The notes: generated from the sequence alone by a model not told the origin. Counted from the first letter of the stretch, positions 27,668-38,928 are shown. The stretch: 64,000 nt of DNA from Denticeps clupeoides (GCF_900700375.1 NW_021629804.1:1-64000); one strand, 5' to 3'. A program made the numbers and translations.

Positions 27668-30634
27668 CGTACACATCGCGAGGCTCAGCGTCTCTCCAGT
27701 TTCTGCAGTTTTGCGGTAATTTTCTTGCTCATGTCGGGGCTGTTCGTGCAGAACAGTAGTGCCTCAACATCATACTCCCGACAAGAGCTTTTGGATATTG
27801 GTTCTCGTAATTTTAACAGTTTTATCAGCAATCTTGAACTCATCCCTGAGATCGGCAGAACACCCGAGGCGGCGCACCCTACCCGACCGGGCGGAAGTGC
27901 TCGAAGACGCGGTCGAGACCGTAAACAAAGGCGGGGGAAGCGCGGAGGGCTAAGAGCTAAGCTAAAGCTAACACCACACCGGCTCTCTTTGCCCAGCATT
28001 CTTCTCGCCAATGTACGGTCACTGGTGAACAAAATGGATGAGATTCGACTCCGAATCAACCACAGCAAGAATCTCTGGAACTGCAATGTCATGATTTTCA
28101 CTGAAACATGGCTAAACAACGGAATACCGGACAATGCTATTGCTCTAGCTGAGCACCACATTCTCCGGGCAGACAGAACGGCGGATGACTCCGGTAAGAC
28201 CAGAGGTGGGGGATTGTGCATCTATGTTAACAAAGCCTGGTGCACGAACTCTACTATCATTGGGAGACACTGCTCAGCTAACCTAGAGTTTCTCATGGTT
28301 AAGTGCAGACCGTTTTATCTGCCGCGGGAGTTCACATCCACCATTATAACTGCCACTTACATTCCTCCTGATGCTGATGCCAAGCTTGCTATGAACGAAC
28401 TTCATGCGGCCATCAGTAAACAACAGACTGATCACCCAGAGGCTGCATACATTGTGGCGGGCGATTTTAATCATTCCAATTTGAAGACTGTATTACCTAA
28501 ATTTCATAAAAACATTCTCTGTCACACCAGAGGAAACAAAACTCTGGATCAAGTTTATACAAACATGGCTGAAGCCTATGCTGTGACCCCCCTCCCCCAC
28601 TTCGGACAATCAGATCACCTTTCCTTGTTTCTCACCCCCAAGTACTCCCCCCTCATCAACCGTGTGAAGCCATCAGTGAGGACCATCAAAGTGTGGCCAG
28701 CGGGGGCTGACATCACACTCCAGGACAGGTTCCAACACACAGACTGGAGTATGTTTGCTTCACAGGCCACCTGTGGCTCTCACACGGACATCGACATCTA
28801 CACCTCCTCTGTTCTGAACTACATTAACACCACCATAGACACGGTTACTACTCAGAAACAGATCACCACATACCCAAATCAGAAGCCTTGGATGAACAAG
28901 GAGGTGCGTCTCCTGCTGAAGGCACGCAACAATGCCTTCAGATCGGGTGATGCACAGGCCTACAGCATTTCCAGGGCAAATCTGAAGAGGGGCATCAAAA
29001 AGGCCAAGCACTGCTACAAACTAAAGCTAGAGGAATACTTCTCCAATGCTGATCCTCGACGCTTGTGGCAGGGCATTCAGGCCATTACAGACTATAAACC
29101 CAGCAACTCAGCCCCCACAACCACAAATGTCCTCTTTCTGAATGAGCTCAACGACTTTTATGCTCGCTTTGAAAGAGACAACAAGCAACCTGCTGTCAAG
29201 ATCCCCTCATCTACCGACCACTCGCCCATCACATTCACCTCCTCAGATGTTTGCACTGCACTGAGTCGGATAAACGCGCGCAGGGCTGCTGGACCAGACG
29301 GCATCCCGGGGCGCGTACTTAGAGCATGTGCAGAGCAGCTCGCTGGCGTATTCACGGACATTTTTAACATGTCTCTCGCCCAAGCAGCTGTTCCAACATG
29401 CCTCAAATCTACCTCCATTGTGCCAGTGCCGAAACATTCTAGCCCAACATGCCTGAATGACTACCGCCCTGTAGCACTCACACCCAAAATCATGAAGTGC
29501 TTCGAGCGGTTAGTCCTGGCACATCTGAGGGACTTCCTCCCACCAACTCTGGACCCACACCAGTTTGCGTACCGTAGCAATAGGAGCACAGTGGATGCAG
29601 TCTCCATAGCGCTGCACTCTGTACTCACACACCTGGACAAGCAAAACACATATGCACGGATGCTGTTTGTTGATTTCAGCTCAGCATTTAACACTGTCAT
29701 CCCCTCTAAGCTAATCTCTAAACTTAGAGCCCTGGACATCAACACCTCACTTTGCAACTGGATTGTGGACTTTCTGACCAGCAGACCACAGCATGTAAGG
29801 TCAGGCCACATCCGCTCCACTACTGTCACGCTCAACACTGGTGTACCACAGGGCTGTGTGCCGAGCCCCTTTCTCTACTCCCTCTTCACCCATGACTGCC
29901 GACCTATGTATGGATCAAACTCCGTTATTAAGTTTGCAGATGACACCACGGTGATAGGTCTCATCGACAACAACGATGAGACTGCCTACAGGGAGGAGGT
30001 CCAGCATCTGGCCACTTGGTGCACAGAAAATAACCTTCTTTTAAACACCACCAAGACCAAGGAGCTCATTGTGGACTTCAGGAGGGAGAGAAGAGGCTCG
30101 CATGATCCCATCCACATCAATGGGATGACTGTGCAGCCTGTTACATCCTTCAAGTTCCTGGGGACCCACATCTCAGAGGACCTGTCCTGGAGCATTAACA
30201 CCTCCAGCCTGGTCAAGAAGGCTCACCAGCGCCTCTTCTTCTTGAGAACATTAAAAAAGAACCAGCTACCCACTACCATCCTGTTGAACTTTTACCGCTC
30301 TACAATAGAGAGCATCCTTACCAGCTGTCTCACAGTGTGGTATGGAAGCTGCACTGTTGCTGAGCGTAAGGCGATGCAGCGGGTGGTGAAAACTGCCCAG
30401 CGCATCACAGGGACTCCACTTCCATCCATTGAGGAAATCCAGAGGAAGCACTGTCTGCGTCGAGCTCACAGTATTCTTAAGGACTCCTCCCACCCGGCCC
30501 ACAAACTGTTCTCTCTCCTGCCTTCAGGCAGACGGTTCAGGCTACCACGGACAAGAACCAGCAGACTTAGGAACAGCTTTTTTCCCAGAGCTGTTTCCTT
30601 GCTGAACTCCTCTGCCCCCCCCATACACTCCTGA
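27659..30634 (+). CDS. LINE endonuclease-reverse transcriptase, copy 1 (uninterrupted)
   Basis: About 991 residues from the ATG in a strong context (AAGATGG); an in-frame upstream ATG at 27566 lies in tRNA-array spacer and is not used as the start here. The N-terminus is hydrophobic (FAVIFLLMSG), followed by a basic stretch. An APE-type endonuclease spans about residues 116-325: ANVRSL, FTETWL, VAGDFNHSN and SDHLS motifs. The reverse transcriptase runs about 540-800, with [32 protein letters not shown] and the catalytic FADD near 759. The protein would nick target DNA and prime cDNA synthesis. This copy has unique changes (TATYIPP; NWIVDF). PQGCV is followed by P rather than the usual L. Confidence 0.92.
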   Translation: MAARTHREAQRLSSFCSFAVIFLLMSGLFVQNSSASTSYSRQELLDIGSRNFNSFISNLELIPEIGRTPEAAHPTRPGGSARRRGRDRKQRRGKRGGLRAKLKLTPHRLSLPSILLANVRSLVNKMDEIRLRINHSKNLWNCNVMIFTETWLNNGIPDNAIALAEHHILRADRTADDSGKTRGGGLCIYVNKAWCTNSTIIGRHCSANLEFLMVKCRPFYLPREFTSTIITATYIPPDADAKLAMNELHAAISKQQTDHPEAAYIVAGDFNHSNLKTVLPKFHKNILCHTRGNKTLDQVYTNMAEAYAVTPLPHFGQSDHLSLFLTPKYSPLINRVKPSVRTIKVWPAGADITLQDRFQHTDWSMFASQATCGSHTDIDIYTSSVLNYINTTIDTVTTQKQITTYPNQKPWMNKEVRLLLKARNNAFRSGDAQAYSISRANLKRGIKKAKHCYKLKLEEYFSNADPRRLWQGIQAITDYKPSNSAPTTTNVLFLNELNDFYARFERDNKQPAVKIPSSTDHSPITFTSSDVCTALSRINARRAAGPDGIPGRVLRACAEQLAGVFTDIFNMSLAQAAVPTCLKSTSIVPVPKHSSPTCLNDYRPVALTPKIMKCFERLVLAHLRDFLPPTLDPHQFAYRSNRSTVDAVSIALHSVLTHLDKQNTYARMLFVDFSSAFNTVIPSKLISKLRALDINTSLCNWIVDFLTSRPQHVRSGHIRSTTVTLNTGVPQGCVPSPFLYSLFTHDCRPMYGSNSVIKFADDTTVIGLIDNNDETAYREEVQHLATWCTENNLLLNTTKTKELIVDFRRERRGSHDPIHINGMTVQPVTSFKFLGTHISEDLSWSINTSSLVKKAHQRLFFLRTLKKNQLPTTILLNFYRSTIESILTSCLTVWYGSCTVAERKAMQRVVKTAQRITGTPLPSIEEIQRKHCLRRAHSILKDSSHPAHKLFSLLPSGRRFRLPRTRTSRLRNSFFPRAVSLLNSSAPPIHS

Positions 30635-31066
30635 TAATCACTGCACTGCACATATCACTTTGTACTGCACATATCACTTTGTACTGCACATATCACTTTG
30701 TACTGCACATATCACTTTATGTATAGCACATATCACTTTATGTATATATATATAACTTAACTTATTTGAACTGTATCCTGCACTTGCTGCTTATTGCACT
30801 TCTGGTTAGACCTAAACTACATTTCGTTGCCCTGTACTTGTACATGTGTAATGACAATAAAGTTGAATCTAATCATCTAATCTAATCAAGAAAAAAACCT
30901 TACAGGGAATTTGAGTAAGGGCACCTTATGAGGGCGTAAACAGTTGGGGCTCACATCCAAAAGGCAAAGGGATTGAACATGTTTCATTGCCAATGGTGGT
31001 TATAGTGACGGGAAAATTAGATATAAGACACCGATATTATCCATTGTATTGAAGGGAAGGTTCTGT

Positions 31067-31139
31067 GCCCGGCTAGCTCAGTCGGTAGAGCATGAGACTC
31101 TTAATCTCAGGGTCGTGGGTTCGAGCCCGACGTTGGGCG
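31067..31139 (+). tRNA. tRNA-Lys(CTT), T-stem mismatch
   Basis: CCCAC reads CCGAC in the T stem, the same variant as at 42937 and 638. May still fold. Confidence 0.75.
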
Positions 31140-31297
31140 TCGGTTTTGGGAAAAAATTTTCCAATTAGGAATGCCTTCATTCGGAAAACATTTGAGTACA
31201 TCCAGCAACAGATTGTACTTTTTTCGTGTATGTAGCACTGCTGTGCTGCGTTGTATAAAGGTGCTTAATTAAAGAAAAATAATCAAAATATGAAACA

Positions 31298-31370
31298 TGG
31301 AGAACGCAGGCATTGATCCCCGTTATTTCTCACACAGTAAGCAAGCGCTCTAGTATTTCAGCTAATTGCC
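31298..31370 (-). pseudogene. Decayed tRNA-Ala-like copy
   Basis: Loop TTACTGT; TCACAC subtype. Confidence 0.8.
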
Positions 31371-31510
31371 TTATGATAACGAAGGGGAAAAACAGTTTCG
31401 GGAAAACTACATGCAGGGATTAAACAAAGTCTTGCATTTTGTGCCAAGACTCTTGGACACAGAAGCTGTTAATCAATCGTCCAAAAGCGTCAAAGCCTTA
31501 ATCTTAACAA

Positions 31511-31584
31511 GGCCGGTTAGCTCAGCTGGTTAGAGCGTGGTGCTAATAACGCCAAGGTCGCGGGTTCGACCCCCGTACTGGCCA
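31511..31584 (+). tRNA. tRNA-Ile(AAT)
   Basis: Consensus copy. Confidence 0.95.
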
Positions 31585-31778
31585 CAACTCATTTAATGTG
31601 TTTTGACAGGACTTACGCATTAGAGACAAGGCAACTGCTATTCCTGATTGACGGATTTGCTTGCGTCCAGGATTTTTACATCGTGCAGATGACAGGCTTT
31701 GGACATGCTAGCTCTGATGTGCTATGTATTAATCAAATGCTTCACTAAGAAAAACTAATCAAAGATAAAAAGGAACCG

Positions 31779-31851
31779 TGGAGAATGCGGGCATCGATCC
31801 CGCTACCTCTCGCATGCTAAGCGAGCGCTCTACCATTTGAGCTAATTCCCC
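31779..31851 (-). tRNA. tRNA-Ala(AGC)
   Basis: Consensus copy. Confidence 0.95.
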
Positions 31852-32155
31852 TGTGACAAGAAACCATGCAAGAAATTTTGGGAAGACTATAAACAGGGAT
31901 CAAACGGACTCATGCATTGGATTTTGGCATGTCGAAAAAAGCCAAGGTGCCTTTTTTTTTTACATTCGGCACCAGCAAGAAAAAAACCTTACAGGGAATT
32001 TGAGTAAGGGCACCTTATGAGGGCGTAAACAGTTGGGGCTTACATCCAAAAGGCAAAGGGATTGAACATGTTTCATTGCCAATGGTGGTTATAGTGACGG
32101 GAAAATTAGATATAAGACACCGATATTATCCATTGTATTGAAGGGAAGGTTCTGT

Positions 32156-32228
32156 GCCCGGCTAGCTCAGTCGGTAGAGCATGAGACTCTTAATCTCAGG
32201 GTCGTGGGTTCGAGCCCCACGTTGGGCG
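32156..32228 (+). tRNA. tRNA-Lys(CTT)
   Basis: Consensus copy. Confidence 0.95.
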
Positions 32229-32386
32229 TTGGTTTTGGGAAAAAATTTTCCAATTAGGAATGCCTTCATTCGGAAAACATTTGAGTACATCCAGCAACAG
32301 ATTGTACTTTTTTCGTGTATGTAGCACTGCTGTGCTGCGTTGTATAAAGGTGCTTAATTAAAGAAAAATAATCAAAATATGAAACA

Positions 32387-32459
32387 TGGAGAACGCAGGC
32401 ATTGATCCCCGTTATTTCTCACACAGTAAGCAAGCGCTCTAGTATTTCAGCTAATTGCC
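32387..32459 (-). pseudogene. Decayed tRNA-Ala-like copy
   Basis: TCACAC subtype, like its neighbour at 31298. Confidence 0.8.
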
Positions 32460-32599
32460 TTATGATAACGAAGGGGAAAAACAGTTTCGGGAAAACTACA
32501 TGCAGGGATTAAACAAAGTCTTGCATTTTGTGCCAAGACTCTTGGACACAGAAGCTGTTAATCAATCGTCCAAAAGCGTCAAAGCCTTAGTCTTAACAA

Positions 32600-32673
32600 G
32601 GCCGGTTAGCTCAGCTGGTTAGAGCGTGGTGCTAATAACGCCAAGGTCGCGGGTTCGACCCCCGTACTGGCCA
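32600..32673 (+). tRNA. tRNA-Ile(AAT)
   Basis: Consensus copy. Confidence 0.95.
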
Positions 32674-32867
32674 CAACTCATTTAATGTGTTTTGACAGGA
32701 CTTACGCATTAGAGACAAGGCAACTGCTATTCCTGATTGACGGATTTGCTTGCGTCCAGGATTTTTACATCGTGCAGATGACAGGCTTTGGACATGCTAG
32801 CTCTGATGTGCTATGTATTAATCAAATGCTTCACTAAGAAAAACTAATCAAAGATAAAAAGGAACCG

Positions 32868-32940
32868 TGGAGAATGCGGGCATCGATCCCGCTACCTCTC
32901 GCATGCTAAGCGAGCGCTCTACCATTTGAGTTAATTCCCC
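32868..32940 (-). tRNA. tRNA-Ala(AGC), D-stem mismatch
   Basis: G10 changed to A, so one D-stem pair and an A-box base are lost. The same change occurs at 55611, which marks the two as paralogous positions in the 6.5-kb repeats. Confidence 0.75.
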
Positions 32941-33242
32941 TGTGACAAGAAACCATGCAAGAAATTTTGGGAAGACTATAAACAGGGATCAAACGGACTC
33001 ATGCATTGGATTTTGGCATGTCGAAAAAAGCCAAGGTGCCTTTTTTTTTACATTCGGCACCAGCAAGAAAAAACCTTACAGGGAATTTGAGTAAGGGCAC
33101 CTTATGAGGGCGTAAACAGGTGGGGCTCACATCCAAAAGGCAAAGGGATTGAACATGTTTCATTGCCAATGGTGGTTATAGTGACGGCAAAATTAGATAT
33201 AAGACACAGATATTATCCATTGTATTGAAGGGAATGTTCTGT

Positions 33243-33315
33243 GCCCGGCTAGCTCAGTCGGTAGAGCATGAGACTCTTAATCTCAGGGTCGTGGGTTCGA
33301 GCCCCACGTTGGGCG
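33243..33315 (+). tRNA. tRNA-Lys(CTT)
   Basis: Consensus copy. Confidence 0.95.
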
Positions 33316-33474
33316 TCTGTTTTGGGAAAAAATTTTCCAATTAGGGATGCCTTCATTCGGAAAACATTTGAGTACATCCAGCAACAGATTGTACTTTTTT
33401 CGTGTATGTAGCACTGCTGTGCTGCGTTGTATAAAGGTGCTTAAATTAAAGAAAAATAATCAAAATATGAAACA

Positions 33475-33547
33475 TGGAGAATGCAGGCAATGATCCCCGT
33501 TATTTCTCGCACAGTAAGCAAGCACTCTAGTATTTCAGCTAATTGCC
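33475..33547 (-). pseudogene. Decayed tRNA-Ala-like copy
   Basis: GCAATGATC subtype found before LINE-bearing monomers. Confidence 0.8.
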
Positions 33548-33687
33548 TTATGACAACGAAGGGGAAAAACAGTTTCGGGAAAACTACATGCAGGGATTAA
33601 ACAAAGTCTTGCATTTTGTGCCAAGACTCTTGGACACAGAAGCTGTTAATCAATCGTCCAAAAGCGTCAAAGCTATAATCTTATCAA

Positions 33688-33761
33688 GGCCGGTTAGCTC
33701 AGCTGGTTAGAGCGTGGTGCTAATAACGCCAAGGTCGCGGGTTCGACCCCTGTACTGGCCA
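33688..33761 (+). tRNA. tRNA-Ile(AAT)
   Basis: One T-stem change that leaves a G-U pair. Confidence 0.9.
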
Positions 33762-33955
33762 CAACTCATTTAATGTGTTTTGACAGGACTTACGCATTAG
33801 AGACAAGGCAACTGCTATTCCTGATTGACGGATTTGCTTGCGTCCAGGATTTTTACATTGTGCAGATGAGAGGCTTTGGACATGCTGGCTCTGATGTGCT
33901 ATGTATTAATCAAATGCTTCACTAAGAAAAACTAATCAAAGATAAAAAGGAACCG

Positions 33956-34028
33956 TGGAGAATGCGGGCATCGATCCCGCTACCTCTCGCATGCTAAGCG
34001 AGCGCTCTACCATTTGAGCTAATTCCCC
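33956..34028 (-). tRNA. tRNA-Ala(AGC)
   Basis: Consensus; upstream of LINE copy 2. Confidence 0.95.
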
Positions 34029-34156
34029 TGTGACAAGAAAACATGCAAGAAATTTTGGGAAGACTATAAACAGGGATCAAACAGACTCATGCATTGGATT
34101 TTGGCATGTCGAAAAAAGCCAAGGTGCCTTTTTTTTTACATTCGGCACCATCAAGA

Positions 34157-37100
34157 CCACCATCAAGATCCCAAGACCAAGATGGCGGCGCGTACACATC
34201 GCGAGGCTCAGCGTCTCTCCAGTTTCTGCAGTTTTGCGGTAATTTTCTTGCTCATGTCGGGGCTGTTCGTGCAGAACAGTAGTGCCTCAACATCGTACTC
34301 CCGACAAGAGCTTTTGGATATTGGTTCTCGTAATTTTAACAGTTTTATCAGCAATCTTGAACTCATCCCTGAGATCGGCAGAACACCCGAGGCGGCGCAC
34401 CCTACCCGACCGGGCGGAAGTGCTCGAAGACGCGGTCGAGACCGTAAACAAAGGCGGGGGAAGCGCGGAGGGCTAAGAGCTAAGCTAAAGCTAACACCAC
34501 ACCGGCTCTCTTTGCCCAGCATTCTTCTCGCCAATGTACGGTCACTGGTGAACAAAATGGATGAGATTCGACTCCGAATCAACCACAGCAAGAAACTCTG
34601 GAACTGCAATGTCATGATTTTCACTGAAACATGGCTAAACAACGGAATACCGGACAATGCTATTGCTCTAGCTGAGCACCACATTCTCCGGGCAGACAGA
34701 ACGGCGGATGACTCCGGTAAGACCAGAGGTGGGGGATTGTGCATCTATGTTAACAAAGCCTGGTGCACGAACTCTACTATCATTGGGAGACACTGCTCAG
34801 CTAACCTAGAGTTTCTCATGGTTAAGTGCAGACCGTTTTATCTGCCGCGGGAGTTCACATCCACCATTATAACTGCCGCTTACATTCCTCCTGATGCTGA
34901 TGCCAAGCTTGCTATGAACGAACTTCATGCGGCCATCAGTAAACAACAGACTGATCACCCAGAGGCTGCATACATTGTGGCGGGCGATTTTAATCATTCC
35001 AATTTGAAGACTGTATTACCTAAATTTCATAAAAACATTCTCTGTCACACCAGAGGAAACAAAACTCTGGATCAAGTTTATACAAACATGGCTGAAGCCT
35101 ATGCTGTGACCCCCCTCCCCCACTTCGGACAATCAGATCACCTTTCTTTGTTTCTCACCCCCAAGTACTCCCCCCTCATCAACCGTGTGAAGCCATCAGT
35201 GAGGACCATCAAAGTGTGGCCAGCGGGGGCTGACATCACACTCCAGGACAGGTTCCAACACACAGACTGGAGTATGTTTGCTTCACAGGCCACCTGTGGC
35301 TCTCACACGGACATCGACATCTACACCTCCTCTGTTCTGAACTACATTAACACCACCATAGACACGGTTACTACTCAGAAACAGATCACCACATACCCAA
35401 ATCAGAAGCCTTGGATGAACAAGGAGGTGCGTCTCCTGCTGAAGGCACGCAACAATGCCTTCAGATCGGGTGATGCACAGGCCTACAGCATTTCCAGGGC
35501 AAATCTGAAGAGGGGCATCAAAAAGGCCAAGCACTGCTACAAACTAAAGCTAGAGGAATACTTCTCCAATGCTGATCCTCGACGCTTGTGGCAGGGCATT
35601 CAGGCCATTACAGACTATAAACCCAGCAACTCAGCCCCCACAACCACAAATGTCCTCTTTCTGAATGAGCTCAACGACTTTTATGCTCGCTTTGAAAGAG
35701 ACAACAAGCAACCTGCTGTCAAGATCCCCTCATCTACCGACCACTCGCCCATCACATTCACCTCCTCAGATGTTTGCACTGCACTGAGTCGGATAAACGC
35801 GCGCAGGGCTGCTGGACCAGACGGCATCCCGGGGCGCGTACTTAGAGCATGTGCAGAGCAGCTCGCTGGCGTATTCACGGACATTTTTAACATGTCTCTC
35901 GCCCAAGCAGCTGTTCCAACATGCCTCAAATCTACCTCCATTGTGCCAGTGCCGAAACATTCTAGCCCAACATGCCTGAATGACTACCGCCCTGTAGCAC
36001 TCACACCCAAAATCATGAAGTGCTTCGAGCGGTTAGTCCTGGCACATCTGAGGGACTTCCTCCCACCAACTCTGGACCCACACCAGTTTGCGTACCGTAG
36101 CAATAGGAGCACAGAGGATGCAGTCTCCATAGCAAAACACATATGCACGGATGCTGTTTGTTGATTTCAGCTCAGCATTTAACACTGTCATCCCCTCTAA
36201 GCTAATCTCTAAACTTAGAGCCCTGGACATCAACACCTCACTTTGCAACTGGATTATGGACTTTCTGACCAGCAGACCACAGCATGTAAGGTCAGGCCAC
36301 ATCCGCTCCACTACTGTCACGCTCAACACTGGTGTACCACAGGGCTGTGTGCCGAGCCCCTTCCTCTACTCCCTCTTCACCCATGACTGCCGACCTATGT
36401 ATGGATCAAACTCCGTTATTAAGTTTGCAGATGACACCACGGTGATAGGTCTCATCGACAACAACGATGAGACTGCCTACAGGGAGGAGGTCCAGCATCT
36501 GGCCACTTGGTGCACAGAAAATAACCTTCTTTTAAACACCACCAAGACCAAGGAGCTCATTGTGGACTTCAGGAGGGAGAGAAGAGGCTCGCATGATCCC
36601 ATCCACATCAATGGGATGACTGTGCAGCCTGTTACATCCTTCAAGTTCCTGGGGACCCACATCTCAGAGGACCTGTCCTGGAGCATTAACACCTCCAGCC
36701 TGGTCAAGAAGGCTCACCAGCGCCTCTTCTTCTTGAGAACATTAAAAAAGAACCAGCTACCCACTACCATCCTGTTGAACTTTTACCGCTCTACAATAGA
36801 GAGCATCCTTACCAGCTGTCTCACAGTGTGGTATGGAAGCTGCACTGTTGCTGAGCGTAAGGCGATGCAGCGGGTGGTGAAAACTGCCCAGCGCATCACA
36901 GGGACTCCACTTCCATCCATTGAGGAAATCCAGAGGAAGCACTGTCTGCGTCGAGCTCACAGTATTCTTAAGGACTCCTCCCACCCGGCCCACAAACTGT
37001 TCTCTCTCCTGCCTTCAGGCAGACGGTTCAGGCTACCACGGACAAGAACCAGCAGACTTAGGAACAGCTTTTTTCCCAGAGCTGTTTCCTTGCTGAACTC

Positions 37101-37373
37101 CTCTGCCCCCCCCATACACTCCTGATAATCACTGCACTGCACATATCACTTTGTACTGCACATATCACTTTGTACTGCACATATCACTTTGTACTGCACA
37201 TATCACTTTATGTATAGCACATATCACTTTATGTATATATATAACTTAACTTATTTGAACTGTATCCTGCACTTGCTGCTTATTGCACTTCTGGTTAGAC
37301 CTAAACTACATTTCGTTGCCCTGTACTTGTACATGTGTAATGACAATAAAGTTGAATCTAATCATCTAATCTA
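34157..37373 (+). mobile_element. LINE (L2/CR1-like), copy 2
   Basis: Same boundaries and flanking ATCAAGA (34150-34156, 37374-37380) as copy 1. Contains the 32-bp deletion in the reverse-transcriptase region. The 3' minisatellite and tail are present. Confidence 0.9.
34182..37125 (+). pseudogene. LINE endonuclease-RT, copy 2 (frameshifted)
   Basis: Uninterrupted through the endonuclease and early RT, then frameshifted by a 32-bp deletion after CTCCATAGC near 36133. The first part stops at 36164. The rest ([20 protein letters not shown]) remains open to 37125 in another frame. The deletion ends share AGC, which suggests a microhomology event. Confidence 0.9.
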
Positions 37374-37555
37374 ATCAAGAAAAAAACCTTACAGGGAATT
37401 TGAGTAAGGGCACCTTATGAGGGCGTAAACAGTTGGGGCTCACATCCAAAAGGCAAAGGGATTGAACATGTTTCATTGCCAATGGTGGTTATAGTGACGG
37501 GAAAATTAGATATAAGACACCGATATTATCCATTGTATTGAAGGGAAGGTTCTGT

Positions 37556-37628
37556 GCCCGGCTAGCTCAGTCGGTAGAGCATGAGACTCTTAATCTCAGG
37601 GTCGTGGGTTCGAGCCCCACGTTGGGCG
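37556..37628 (+). tRNA. tRNA-Lys(CTT)
   Basis: Consensus copy. Confidence 0.95.
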
Positions 37629-37786
37629 TTGGTTTTGGGAAAAAATTTTCCAATTAGGAATGCCTTCATTCGGAAAACATTTGAGTACATCCAGCAACAG
37701 ATTGTACTTTTTTCGTGTATGTAGCACTGCTGTGCTGCGTTGTATAAAGGTGCTTAATTAAAGAAAAATAATCAAAATATGAAACA

Positions 37787-37859
37787 TGGAGAACGCAGGC
37801 ATTGATCCCCGTTATTTCTCGCACAGTAAGCAAGCGCTCTAGTATTTCAGCTAATTGCC
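37787..37859 (-). pseudogene. Decayed tRNA-Ala-like copy
   Basis: Standard subtype. Confidence 0.8.
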
Positions 37860-37999
37860 TTATGATAACGAAGGGGAAAAACAGTTTCGGGAAAACTACA
37901 TGCAGGGATTAAACAAAGTCTTGCATTTTGTGCCAAGACTCTTGGACACAGAAGCTGTTAATCAATCGTCCAAAACCGTCAAAGCCTTAATCTTAACAA

Positions 38000-38073
38000 G
38001 GCCGGTTAGCTCAGCTGGTTAGAGCGTGGTGCTAATAACGCCAAGGTCGCGGGTTCGACCCCCGTACTGGCCA
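38000..38073 (+). tRNA. tRNA-Ile(AAT)
   Basis: Consensus copy. Confidence 0.95.
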
Positions 38074-38267
38074 CAACTCATTTAATGTGTTTTGACAGGA
38101 CTTACGCATTAGAGACAAGGCAACTGCTATTCCTGATTGACGGATTTGCTTGCGTCCAGGATTTTTACATCGTGCAGATGACAGGCTTTGGACATGCTAG
38201 CTCTGATGTGCTATGTATTAATCAAATGCTTCACTAAGAAAAACTAATCAAAGATAAAAAGGAACCG

Positions 38268-38340
38268 TGGAGAATGCGGGCATCGATCCCGCTACCTCTC
38301 GCATGCTAAGCGAGCGCTCTACCATTTGAGCTAATTCCCC
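38268..38340 (-). tRNA. tRNA-Ala(AGC)
   Basis: Consensus copy. Confidence 0.95.
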
Positions 38341-38620
38341 TGTGACAAGAAACCATGCAAGAAATTTTGGGAAGACTATAAACAGGGATCAAACGGACTC
38401 ATGCATTGGATTTTGGCATGTCGAAAAAAGCCAAGGTGCCTTTTTTTTTACATTCGGCACCAGCAAGAAAAAAACCTTACAGGGAATTTGAGTAAGGGCA
38501 CCTTATGAGGGCAAAAGGCAAAGGGATTGAACATGTTTCATTGCCAATGGTGGTTATAGTGACGGCAAAATTAGATATAAGACACAGATATTATCCATTG
38601 TATTGAAGGGAATGTTCTGT

Positions 38621-38693
38621 GCCCGGCTAGCTCAGTCGGTAGAGCATGAGACTCTTAATCTCAGGGTCGTTGGTTCGAGCCCCACGTTGGGCG
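38621..38693 (+). tRNA. tRNA-Lys(CTT), T-stem variant
   Basis: GTGGG reads TTGGT-like at the T-stem start (CGTTGGTTCG), costing one pair. Confidence 0.8.
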
Positions 38694-38853
38694 TCTGGTT
38701 TTGGGAAAAAATTTTCCAATTAGGGAATGCCTTCATTCGGAAAACATTTGAGTACATCCAGCAACAGATTGTACTTTTTTCGTGTATGTAGCACTGCTGT
38801 GCTGCGTTGTATAAAGGTGCTTAATTAAAGAAAAATAATCAAAATATGAAACA

Positions 38854-38928
38854 TGGAGAATGCAGGCAATTGATCCCCGTTATTTCTCAGCACAGTAAGC
38901 AAGCGCTCTAGTATTTCAGCTAATTGCC
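38854..38928 (-). pseudogene. Decayed tRNA-Ala-like copy, two extra bases
   Basis: Two single-base insertions relative to its siblings, in a monomer that also has a spacer deletion near 38512. Confidence 0.8.

Larger units (their letters stand above)
27634..30884 (+). mobile_element. Full-length LINE (L2/CR1-like), copy 1
   Basis: A non-LTR retrotransposon bounded by the 7-bp repeat ATCAAGA (27627-27633 and 30885-30891) inside the Ala-Lys spacer. It has a very short 5' leader (about 25 bp), one long frame, and a 3' region with a 19-bp tandem repeat (TACTGCACATATCACTTTG, about 30643-30740). It ends in short TCTAA/TCATC-type repeats after AATGACAATAAAG. A tail of short repeats rather than poly-A fits L2/CR1-type elements; the exact clade is inferred. 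Confidence 0.9.
27165..33687. repeat. Higher-order repeat 1 (three monomers plus LINE, 6.5 kb)
   Basis: Runs from the tRNA-Ile ahead of LINE copy 1 to the tRNA-Ile ahead of LINE copy 2. It contains three tRNA monomers and one LINE. Confidence 0.85.

Noticed and set aside
27507-27719. Short frame overlapping the LINE 5' junction
   Set aside because: It begins in array spacer and runs into the LINE in a frame other than the endonuclease-RT. It repeats only because the locus is repeated.
27685-28221. 178-residue minus-strand frame within each LINE 5' region
   Set aside because: It is antisense to the well-supported endonuclease frame and has no recognisable domain.
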